Assembly: GCF_016294135.1 (NCBI RefSeq) | Contig: NZ_JAEDCO010000060.1 | Coordinates: forward strand, 1 to 6,026 | DNA length: 6,026 bases | Source: Methanobrevibacter ruminantium | Lineage (GTDB): Archaea; Methanobacteriota; Methanobacteria; Methanobacteriales; Methanobacteriaceae | Direction of reading: 5' to 3' | Shown here: positions 1 to 5,920 of the stretch, one piece after another | Numbering within the stretch: position 1 is the first letter of the stretch | Layout: every line of letters begins with the position of its first letter | Program-made: the position numbers and the translations under genes | Notes under the pieces: model-generated | The model's database searches: none | Told to the model about the DNA's origin: nothing | The model's input: the letters and a program-made list of their open reading frames with translations, nothing else

Positions 1-348
1 CTAAAAGCAATCGATTTAAAGAAACTTGAAGGAAATCTGATAATTGGCCTTAGTGACCATACAACTACTGTAAAAATAGCTAGCTGGATCTGGTCAATAG
101 GTGCTATTGTAAACAGTTCCAAGCCAACACTGTTAACTGTAGAACCTAGATTTAACGAAGTGATAACTGATTTTGAAGGAAAGATAGAATTAAAAATAAA
201 TATTCTACCCTTATTGATTTATAGTTTAGTCTTATTAACTAAAAAGAACATTAGAGAACTGATTAAAGAACTCTATAGACAAAAGAAATCTAAAGATAAA
301 AAAGAAAAAGAGCCAATAAGTGACAATTCACAAAAAGAAGAAAAATAA
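1..348 (+). CDS. DUF2953-like membrane protein, C-terminal part (5' end outside window)
   Basis: The reading frame is open from base 1 to the TAA at 346-348, giving 115 residues of the C-terminal part; the start lies upstream of the window. Visible are a small-residue stretch beginning GLSDHTTTVK (residues 16-25), an amphipathic stretch (26-37), a VEPRF motif (47-51) and a hydrophobic segment (about 64-80) that is probably a membrane helix. A very Lys/Glu-rich tail (81-115) ends in QKEEK. The order Gly/Asp/Thr-rich element, then 'V-P-x-F'-like motif, then a final hydrophobic helix is what I remember of DUF2953 proteins, the family of Bacillus YtfI. That family also occurs in Methanobrevibacter, often near a GerW/YtfJ-type protein. 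The function is unknown. The next gene follows after 24 bases on the same strand, so the two are probably co-transcribed. The family call is by pattern memory only. Confidence 0.6.
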   Translation, partial: LKAIDLKKLEGNLIIGLSDHTTTVKIASWIWSIGAIVNSSKPTLLTVEPRFNEVITDFEGKIELKINILPLLIYSLVLLTKKNIRELIKELYRQKKSKDKKEKEPISDNSQKEEK

Positions 349-372
349 CTAAACAAAAAACAAGTGATTTAA

Positions 373-732
373 ATGGATGGAAAGGAAATAAGGAATAGCT
401 TTAAAAAAGAAACATTTTACGAGTTTAGCGAAGCTGTTCCTGTATTCAATGATAACATATACTTTATTTTCAAAGTAGACATCATTTCAATTGACGTGAA
501 CCCATCCAAAAGCAGAATAGATAAGCTAAAAAAATTGATGAATAATGAAAACACTGAAAATTCTATATCCTATCTAGACATTGAACCAATAGCTTACCTA
601 TTAGAAACTAAAAACAATAGTGAATTGAACTGGCAAATTGAATCAATTGATGAAAAATATAACCTATTTATTGAAAAAAATAAAAACCAGTTATTAAAAG
701 AGTTCCTTGAAAGAGAAAAAACTAAAAATTGA
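373..732 (+). CDS. hypothetical protein, 119 residues, soluble, charged
   Basis: I do not recognise this protein. The ATG at 373 is preceded by GTGAT at 364-368 with a 4-base spacer, which can pair with the 3' end of archaeal 16S rRNA and supports this start. The protein has no signal peptide or membrane helix. Residues 14-42 look like alternating beta strands (YEFSEAVPVF, then YFIFKVDIISIDV). Residues 46-60 are a basic/amphipathic helix, 62-90 are mixed, and 91-119 form a Lys/Glu-rich helix that could be a coiled coil. There are no cysteines and no obvious catalytic motif. It lies 24 bases after the DUF2953-like gene on the same strand, so a shared transcript is likely. It is not GerW/YtfJ, which would be the expected neighbour of a DUF2953 gene in Bacillus, because the Gly-rich GerW pattern is absent. 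It ends 35 bases from the stop of a convergent gene. Confidence 0.7.
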   Translation: MDGKEIRNSFKKETFYEFSEAVPVFNDNIYFIFKVDIISIDVNPSKSRIDKLKKLMNNENTENSISYLDIEPIAYLLETKNNSELNWQIESIDEKYNLFIEKNKNQLLKEFLEREKTKN

Positions 733-738
733 AAAAAG
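711..738 (-). terminator. probable oligo-T terminator for the AHAS-like gene
   Basis: Read on the minus strand, three T-runs of 5-6 bases follow the stop codon at 768-770 within about 60 bases (plus-strand A-runs at 716-721, 724-728 and 732-737). Archaeal RNA polymerase commonly terminates at such runs without a stem-loop. The signal lies mostly inside the last codons of the convergent plus-strand gene, whose Lys-rich C-terminus supplies the A-runs, so it may be partly a by-product of coding. Confidence 0.35.
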
Positions 739-767
739 ATTGGATAGGAATTTTATAGTTGAAAATC

Positions 768-2582
768 TTATTTAGGCAAAGGAATATTCTCTTCACATAC
801 ACATACATCAACCAAAAATGGATGATTGGGACTAAACGCCTCATCAATAGCCAAATCAAGATCATCTCTAGATTCAACTCTCATTGAATCGATTCCATAA
901 GCTTCAGCCAATTTGGCAAAATTCGGATTTGAGAGATCAATTTGATACTTATCCATATCATAAACTGTTTCTTCCCATTGGCGAATGATTCCCAATTGTG
1001 AGTTATCTATAATGAAAATTTTCACATTCAAGTCATATTCCCTAATTGTAGCCAATTCCTGAATGACCATCTGAATGTCTCCATCACCGCATATGACAAC
1101 GACTTGATCATATGGATGGGCAATAGATACACCAATGGAAGCGGGCAAACCATAACCCATTGGTCCAAATCCTCCTGAGAACAAGAGTTTTCCAAACCTG
1201 TCATTTTTGGAAAGCAATGTTGTCCAGGTTGTATGGGTTCCTGCATCTGAGAGGAAATAACTTCCCTTAAAAGCATTTATAATCTTATTTATTGCATAAG
1301 GTGGCCTCAATGGAATGTAATTATCCTCAACATCATCAATTCCATCAACAATCAACTCTTCATAATGAGAGTAAATTTCATTGATCCAATCATTATACAA
1401 TATAAATTCATTATTCTTATAATCCTTAGATTCTATTTTTCTCAGCAATAGATCCAAAAAGTCTGATGCATCCATGGAAATGTCAATATTGCCCTTAAGG
1501 CAATCATCATCAATATTCACATGGATTATCTTATCCTTGACATCACCATACCTGCAGGATGCAATTGTCCTTTCAGATAATCTTGCACCTAAAACAAGAA
1601 TGCAGTCTGAATTCTCATATGCATAATTAGCAAGTGAAGTTCCCCTAAGACCAACAATGCCAAGGTTCAATTTATCGCTTTCACTGATGATTCCTTTAGA
1701 GTGAAAAGTGGTAGCAATAGGTACCCATGTTTTACTTACAAAATTGCTTAATTTATCGATAGCTTTTCCCCAAACTATACCATTTCCTACAACGACCAAT
1801 GGTTTTCGTGAAAGTTTGAATTTATCAATAGCTAAGTTGATATTGTTATCTACATCACTTGCATTATTTTTTGAAAAAGAGTTAAAATTCTTAGAAAAAT
1901 CATCATCCAACACTAATTTTCCACCATAATAAATGAAGTGGTCATCAAAGACATCTACTAATTCATGAGAATCATCAAAACTGGAAATTTTTTCATCAAA
2001 TATTTCCAAATTGGAATCAATACCCTCAAAAATATCATAACCAAAAGAATCAATCATTTCTTTCAAGTCAACATCATCCAAACCAATGCCTTCAAGGAGA
2101 ACATCTTTTGATAGGTTAATATGAACTGGTCCTTTAGGATATTTGTGAAGCATAACTAAAGCTTCAATTAAATTAAAAATAGCTGATTTTCCAGAAGAAG
2201 GATGGAAGCTCTTGATGGTTATGTTTTCAAAAACACTGTTGATTGGTGAATTTTGAAAAATATCCTCATCCTTTTTGGAATAATCATTATCCCCTGTAAT
2301 GACAAGAAGAGGTACAGAATCCTTAAAGGCAGTAGCGACTCCCATAACCAGATTCATGGCACCGGGACCTGCAGTGGAAATGCATAATCCATAATTGCCT
2401 GATGAACGAGCGTATGCATCTGCTGCATGAGCCGCTCCCTGTTCATGCCTTGTTAAAATATGCTCTATTGAAGAATCCTTTAAAGCCTTGTAAAAAGGGA
2501 GTATCTGTTCTCCAGGATGACCAAATATATGTTTAACTCCATCATCTTCAAGCAATTTGATTAATGCTTCTGCAGTATTCAT
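768..2582 (-). CDS. thiamine-diphosphate enzyme, acetohydroxyacid synthase catalytic-subunit family (orphan, divergent)
   Basis: This is a 604-residue ThDP enzyme with the three-domain order of acetohydroxyacid (acetolactate) synthase (AHAS). The N-terminal PYR domain (about 1-165) has FGHPGE (20-25), the RHEQGAA motif with the cofactor-activating glutamate E47, and AGPGAMNL (71-78). Q110 and K159 fall at the same numbers as key residues of E. coli AHAS II as I remember them. The middle domain (about 255-380) has VVVGNG (263-268) and LGARLSER (331-338). The C-terminal PP domain has the GDG motif (499-501) with N527 for Mg-ThDP, followed by RQW (534-536). Trp536 sits where AHAS II has the Trp that favours 2-ketobutyrate as acceptor. 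The expected reaction joins two pyruvates, or pyruvate and 2-ketobutyrate, in the cytoplasm for Val/Ile synthesis. Oddities are an acidic insertion (about 165-250), PGE instead of PGG, and an end at IPLPK without the usual tail. No ilvN-like ACT subunit gene is adjacent. The ATG has GTGAT (2586-2590) 3 bases upstream. The exact substrate is uncertain; another 2-oxoacid carboligase or decarboxylase is possible. Confidence 0.85.
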   Translation of the reverse strand: MNTAEALIKLLEDDGVKHIFGHPGEQILPFYKALKDSSIEHILTRHEQGAAHAADAYARSSGNYGLCISTAGPGAMNLVMGVATAFKDSVPLLVITGDNDYSKKDEDIFQNSPINSVFENITIKSFHPSSGKSAIFNLIEALVMLHKYPKGPVHINLSKDVLLEGIGLDDVDLKEMIDSFGYDIFEGIDSNLEIFDEKISSFDDSHELVDVFDDHFIYYGGKLVLDDDFSKNFNSFSKNNASDVDNNINLAIDKFKLSRKPLVVVGNGIVWGKAIDKLSNFVSKTWVPIATTFHSKGIISESDKLNLGIVGLRGTSLANYAYENSDCILVLGARLSERTIASCRYGDVKDKIIHVNIDDDCLKGNIDISMDASDFLDLLLRKIESKDYKNNEFILYNDWINEIYSHYEELIVDGIDDVEDNYIPLRPPYAINKIINAFKGSYFLSDAGTHTTWTTLLSKNDRFGKLLFSGGFGPMGYGLPASIGVSIAHPYDQVVVICGDGDIQMVIQELATIREYDLNVKIFIIDNSQLGIIRQWEETVYDMDKYQIDLSNPNFAKLAEAYGIDSMRVESRDDLDLAIDEAFSPNHPFLVDVCVCEENIPLPK

Positions 2583-2603
2583 ATTATCACATTGACTGAA
2601 ATA

Positions 2604-2646
2604 AAATTAAAAAATAAAAAATTGAAAAAAATGAAAAACTAAAAAA
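2604..2646 (-). terminator. oligo-T terminator region after the secreted-protein gene
   Basis: Directly after the stop at 2648-2650 the minus strand carries at least five T-runs of 4-7 bases, interrupted by single bases and with no stem-loop I can see. This fits intrinsic termination in archaea. It separates the secreted-protein gene from the AHAS-like gene, though read-through into the latter cannot be excluded because the whole gap is only 65 bases and shows no clear TATA box. Confidence 0.45.
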
Positions 2647-2647
2647 C

Positions 2648-3178
2648 TTAATAATAACGGGATGAATTGTTAGAGGTATTGTTTGAATACATCTGTTGCA
2701 ACTCATAATCATTTACAACGATTCTTGCCTCTAAACTATCATAAACTGTATTTAAAATTGTCAAATCCTTTGAGGACATTACAATAAAGTTATTTGACAT
2801 CTTATCCTCAACAAATACAGTGTAAGTTCCAAGCTTATTGTTCTTATAATAAGTGAAATTGCCATTTTTTGCTTTCTCAGTACCTAAGACTTCTTTTTTA
2901 ATATTGTTAAATCTTAGAAGCCCTTGTGATCCGGTAACTGGGGACGCATTGTTAAAGCTGGTAATGTTGAGACCATAATCGTAATCAGAATAGTAATGAA
3001 TGTCCAGATTATCAGCATACTCGGACACTTGATCAGTTACTGGAACTTTAGCAGAGCATGAATTTGTTAAATTGACTTGATGATAAGTGACATCTCTGCC
3101 TGGTTCAAATATCAAGTATGAACATACACATAATAAACAAAATACAGCAATTATTAAAATAGCCATTTTTTTATCCAT
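2648..3178 (-). CDS. small secreted protein with N-terminal membrane anchor, Asn-rich, 176 residues
   Basis: I cannot assign a function. The protein starts MDKKMAIL, followed by a hydrophobic stretch (residues 6-24) that fits a signal anchor or signal peptide, so the rest should lie outside the membrane. The body (about 30-158) alternates short hydrophobic and polar stretches, suggesting a beta-rich fold; GTYTVFVEDK (117-126) and FIVMSS (131-136) are likely strands, with a helix at 140-158. The tail (165-176) is Asn/Ser-rich. Eight N-x-S/T sequons are present (N36, N71, N77, N107, N166, N167, N170, N171), which is compatible with archaeal N-glycosylation. Start choice: the frame can be extended three codons to a GTG at 3187, but that GTG is part of an AAGGTG Shine-Dalgarno (3185-3190) placed 6 bases before the ATG at 3178, so the ATG is preferred. 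The protein resembles the small lineage-specific secreted proteins common in Methanobrevibacter and Methanosphaera. That resemblance is from memory only. Confidence 0.75.
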   Translation of the reverse strand: MDKKMAILIIAVFCLLCVCSYLIFEPGRDVTYHQVNLTNSCSAKVPVTDQVSEYADNLDIHYYSDYDYGLNITSFNNASPVTGSQGLLRFNNIKKEVLGTEKAKNGNFTYYKNNKLGTYTVFVEDKMSNNFIVMSSKDLTILNTVYDSLEARIVVNDYELQQMYSNNTSNNSSRYY

Positions 3179-3184
3179 ATAATA

Positions 3185-3190
3185 CACCTT
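3185..3190 (-). promoter_or_regulatory. Shine-Dalgarno AAGGTG that decides the start at 3178
   Basis: On the minus strand AAGGTG is followed by TATTAT and then ATG, a 6-base spacing. The GTG inside the motif is in frame with the gene and would give a three-residue longer protein, but a codon inside the ribosome binding site with nothing comparable upstream of it is a poor start. Confidence 0.6.
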
Positions 3191-3220
3191 TCTTTAAGAT
3201 AATAATAATTATGTTTTCAT

Positions 3221-3231
3221 CTTTATATATA
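3221..3231 (-). promoter_or_regulatory. candidate TATA box for the secreted-protein gene
   Basis: The minus strand reads TATATATAAAG here, centred about 48 bases before the ATG at 3178. Archaeal TATA boxes lie about 25-27 bases before the transcription start, which would put the start near 3200 and leave a leader of about 20 bases holding the AAGGTG site. The region is extremely AT-rich, so chance matches are easy. Confidence 0.4.
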
Positions 3232-3235
3232 TTAT

Positions 3236-3297
3236 TATAAAATAAGTATAAAATAAGTATAAAATAAGTATAAAATAAGTATAAAATAATTATAAAA
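3236..3297. repeat. 11-bp tandem repeat, TATAAAATAAG
   Basis: There are four perfect copies in a row (3236-3246, 3247-3257, 3258-3268, 3269-3279). A fifth copy has its last base changed (3280-3290), and a partial sixth follows (3291-3297). The period is close to one helical turn, so the AAAA run in each unit recurs on nearly the same face of the DNA. The array lies directly upstream of the candidate TATA box of the secreted-protein gene, in the 233-base gap between that gene and the transporter. It does not encode a convincing protein. Confidence 0.9.
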
Positions 3298-3314
3298 ATG
3301 GCTAAATTTAATAT

Positions 3315-3351
3315 AAAAAATGAAAAAATTAAAAAAAATAAAATAAAAAAA
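3315..3351 (-). terminator. oligo-T terminator region after the transporter gene
   Basis: About 60-95 bases past the transporter stop the minus strand has T-runs of 6-8 bases in close succession (plus-strand A-runs at 3315-3320, 3323-3328, 3331-3338 and 3345-3351). No stem-loop is evident. This fits archaeal intrinsic termination and would end the transporter transcript before the tandem-repeat region. Confidence 0.45.
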
Positions 3352-3411
3352 GAAGATGAAGAAATTATAAATAAAAATAAATGCTTACAACTTAGGAAAA
3401 AGCTTGGTGGA

Positions 3412-5847
3412 TTAGTCATCTAAATTGAAAACAGAATCTGCCCCTTTTCCTTCATAGTCATAATACCGATCTTCATCATCACTTGATTCTCTTTTAACAG
3501 ATTTGGATTTCTTTTTAGATGATTTAGGTTTAGCTTTAGGCTTTTCAACATAATCATCCAAAAGGGATTCGTATCCTTCATCACCGAATACTCCGTCATC
3601 AAAGAAATCATCACTGAAATCCTCATACTCCTCTTCAGGCGGTTCTTCAACTTTAGGTTTTTTAGGAGTCTTAGACTTGGATTCAGACTTAGTTTTGGCT
3701 TTTGATTTGGATTTAGGTTTGGCCTTAGCCTTAGGCTTTTCAACATAATCATCCAAATTGTCAAAAACGTCTGCATCCTTAGAGCTTTTAAATGTATGTT
3801 TTGGTTTTTTAGTGCCCTCTTCATCTCTAATAGGAGAAATGTAATCTCCACCACCGAAATCATCATCAAAGCTCACATCTTCAAATTCATCATCCAAATC
3901 AGCTTCGCCCTTATCCCTATTGAACATGTTTATTTTATCAAACAATGATGTTGATTTCCTTTTGCCATTATCTGAAGGAGAATCCTCTGCACCATAATTT
4001 GAACCATCATAGTCGGAATCATCATAAGCATAGCGATTATACTTATCATCAAAGTCTTCATCATAAGGGGAATCAAACTCTTCAGATGACAAATCAACAT
4101 TCCTTAAGACATTTTTACCTGATTTGGACCTTGAACTTCCAAACCTATCCAATCTTCTGGATTTTGATTTGCTTTCTTCAACAGAATCTTCAAACTCCTC
4201 ACCATCATTATCTTCCCTTTTGAACCTGTTCCTTAAGGACTTATAAGGACTTACAAATGAACCGTTCTTATCAAATAATGAATTATGGTCTTCTTCTGCA
4301 TAATCATCAATGGTCTTTTCAACATATTCCTTTTCCTTGAAGTAGTTCATTCCACCTTTATTATCGGACAAATCAAGAGAATAATCTCCATTATAAGGGA
4401 TAACTGTTAAAGCTAAAGGAACAAGTACAAATATTGAAGCGATAACTGATTGCACAAGCAAGCTTTGCCTATCTCCAACAAGAATTAAATTGTAAACCCC
4501 TAAAATCCAAATAATGGTCAAAATTATTGGAAGGATGAATTTAATAGTAATTATCCAAGATCTGTCCACTTTAATATAGGAATTGCCATTTAGGACTGAA
4601 CGTATGTCTTCAATATCAAAAACCCAACCTAAAACGATTATTTCAAGAAGAACTCCCAATATAATTGCAAATTGAGTTATGAATGAGTCTGTAATCCTTA
4701 AAAGGTATTCGCCCATTCCAGTTGCAAATATGAATGACAGGAACAAACCAACTAAAACAAGCTGCCTGACAGCCCTATCCCTTGCCCATCCGAATTTTTC
4801 ACTTATTGCATTGGACAATGGTTCGATTAATGCTAAGACAGTGCTTAAGCTGCCCACAAATATAAGCAAGAAAAATGCTGGAGCAACCATATAAACCCAT
4901 GGATCCATTATATTGAATACATTAGGGAAAACAACAAATATCAATGAAAATCCATCACTTACTAAACTGGTGATTGGGATATTCCTTCCTAATGCCATAT
5001 ATCCCATGATTGCGAATAGGAGAACTGAAACCAACACTTCAAAGACAAGGCTTACCAAAACAATAATCCATGCATTGTCAATCAGTTTTGCATTATCCCC
5101 CAAATAAGAGGCATATGTGCTTGCAATTGCATAGCCTAAACCATATGAGAATATCAATTGGCCAAATGCAGCTATCCATACATTCAAATCCAATAGCACA
5201 GACCAATTTGGATTGAACAATGCCATTATTCCAGTACGGGAGCCCGGCAATTGAAGAGCAAAAAGCAACATGCCAATCAACAATACAAAGGACAATATCA
5301 GGGATATTTTACTGATTGTCAAGATTCCCTTGTTGATTTCCTTACGGGAGAATAAATAAATCAAACCCCATATTACTATCAAGCCTACTCCAATAGGAAC
5401 TACAAGATAAGTTAGCCCATATGGATTGGAGGTGCTGTGAAGCAATGTTGTTGTAAAGAAAACACTAGGATTACTGCCCCATCCTTTAAATAAACTAAGT
5501 ACAATATAGATAAGGTCCCAAGACATTATGCAGGTATAATAAATCAGGACTATAAAAATCAAGAAGACAATAAACCATGCTATGATTTCAAACTCTGACT
5601 TGATATTATAAAATACCTTAGGCAGACTTGACTTGAACTTGAAACCCACTCCAAATTCCAATACTAAAATAGGAATGGCCATGATTACAATAGCTAAAAT
5701 ATATGGCATGAGGAATGTTCCTCCACCATTTTCATACATAAGATAAGAAAATTTCCAAATTCCAGACAGCCCAATAATGGTTCCTATCATAGCTATTAGA
5801 AAGCCTGTTGAACCATCCCATCTATTTCCTATAATTTCATCACCCAT
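3412..5847 (-). CDS. sodium-dependent transporter, NSS/SNF family (LeuT fold), with long charged C-terminal tail
   Basis: This is an 811-residue inner-membrane transporter. Residues 1-484 hold about twelve hydrophobic segments (near 12-37, 45-66, 86-110, 145-166, 175-200, 222-246, 258-282, 317-346, 358-376, 384-410, 429-456, 461-484). They match the neurotransmitter:sodium symporter family: TM1 ends in ENGGGTFLMPY (39-49), TM6 is FGQLIFSYGLGYA (228-240) followed by STYASY (243-248), and TM8 is VGSLSTVLALIEP (331-343). Members import amino acids or related solutes with sodium; the substrate here cannot be read from the sequence. Compared with LeuT from memory, the TM8 hydroxyl residues of sodium site 2 are kept as Ser/Thr (335-336), but two site-1 asparagines appear replaced (Gly29 and Phe269). 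Usual family length is about 440-550 residues. The extra ~325-residue tail (485-811) is hydrophilic and probably cytoplasmic, with acidic and Lys/Ser/Pro blocks and a repeated LDDYVEKPKAK. The ATG has GTGAT (5853-5857) 5 bases upstream. The tail is in frame with no stop or frameshift. Confidence 0.9.
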   Translation of the reverse strand: MGDEIIGNRWDGSTGFLIAMIGTIIGLSGIWKFSYLMYENGGGTFLMPYILAIVIMAIPILVLEFGVGFKFKSSLPKVFYNIKSEFEIIAWFIVFLIFIVLIYYTCIMSWDLIYIVLSLFKGWGSNPSVFFTTTLLHSTSNPYGLTYLVVPIGVGLIVIWGLIYLFSRKEINKGILTISKISLILSFVLLIGMLLFALQLPGSRTGIMALFNPNWSVLLDLNVWIAAFGQLIFSYGLGYAIASTYASYLGDNAKLIDNAWIIVLVSLVFEVLVSVLLFAIMGYMALGRNIPITSLVSDGFSLIFVVFPNVFNIMDPWVYMVAPAFFLLIFVGSLSTVLALIEPLSNAISEKFGWARDRAVRQLVLVGLFLSFIFATGMGEYLLRITDSFITQFAIILGVLLEIIVLGWVFDIEDIRSVLNGNSYIKVDRSWIITIKFILPIILTIIWILGVYNLILVGDRQSLLVQSVIASIFVLVPLALTVIPYNGDYSLDLSDNKGGMNYFKEKEYVEKTIDDYAEEDHNSLFDKNGSFVSPYKSLRNRFKREDNDGEEFEDSVEESKSKSRRLDRFGSSRSKSGKNVLRNVDLSSEEFDSPYDEDFDDKYNRYAYDDSDYDGSNYGAEDSPSDNGKRKSTSLFDKINMFNRDKGEADLDDEFEDVSFDDDFGGGDYISPIRDEEGTKKPKHTFKSSKDADVFDNLDDYVEKPKAKAKPKSKSKAKTKSESKSKTPKKPKVEEPPEEEYEDFSDDFFDDGVFGDEGYESLLDDYVEKPKAKPKSSKKKSKSVKRESSDDEDRYYDYEGKGADSVFNLDD
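3521..3757. repeat. direct repeat within the transporter tail (exact 27 bp, two copies)
   Basis: An exact 27-bp match occurs at 3536-3562 and 3731-3757. A similar flank extends each copy (3521-3562 against 3710-3757), where the second holds six extra bases that add one Ala-Lys dipeptide. The copies encode LDDYVEKPKAK at residues 698-708 and 763-773 of the transporter, each followed by a Lys/Ser/Pro stretch. This points to internal duplication of a tail module, and such a repeat could change copy number by slippage or recombination. Confidence 0.85.
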
Positions 5848-5920
5848 CTTACATCACATCAATAAGAATAATCAATTTTATCTTAAATTACATCTCGTAA
5901 ATAATTTAATTTTAGAATTT

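Noticed and set aside
1028..1276. 82-codon minus-strand frame inside the AHAS-like gene
   Set aside because: It is a frame shadow over the ThDP-binding region of the real enzyme, which reads intact in its own frame.
1708..1929. 73-codon plus-strand frame opposite the AHAS-like gene
   Set aside because: It lies wholly antisense to well-conserved enzyme sequence and shows no motif.
2583..2647. A separate promoter for the AHAS-like gene in the 65-base gap
   Set aside because: The gap is almost uniformly T-rich on the coding strand and I cannot pick a TATA-like element over the terminator runs. A promoter inside the preceding gene or read-through is equally possible.
3236..3297. The repeat array as a CRISPR array or as a run of plus-strand TATA boxes
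   Set aside because: The units are 11 bp with no spacers, so it is not CRISPR. Although TATAAAATA resembles a TATA box on the plus strand, no plus-strand gene lies downstream.
3171..3419. Open frame of 82 codons on the minus strand, very rich in Phe, Ile, Leu and Tyr
   Set aside because: It spans the oligo-T terminator region, the 11-bp repeat array and the next gene's promoter and ribosome binding site. The hydrophobic residues are simply what T-rich DNA translates to, and it overlaps coding ends on both sides without its own ribosome binding site.
3420..3869. 149-codon minus-strand open frame within the transporter tail
   Set aside because: It is another frame of the same strand in low-complexity Lys/Asp/Ser codons. 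The transporter frame is continuous with twelve membrane segments and has the better start, so this is a shadow.
3945..4223. 92-codon plus-strand frame rich in His and Leu opposite the transporter tail
   Set aside because: It is the antisense of Asp/Ser-rich codons; it has no recognisable protein character.
4679..5107. Two plus-strand frames (71 and 64 codons) opposite the transporter core
   Set aside because: Both are antisense to membrane-helix codons of the transporter and have no independent support.
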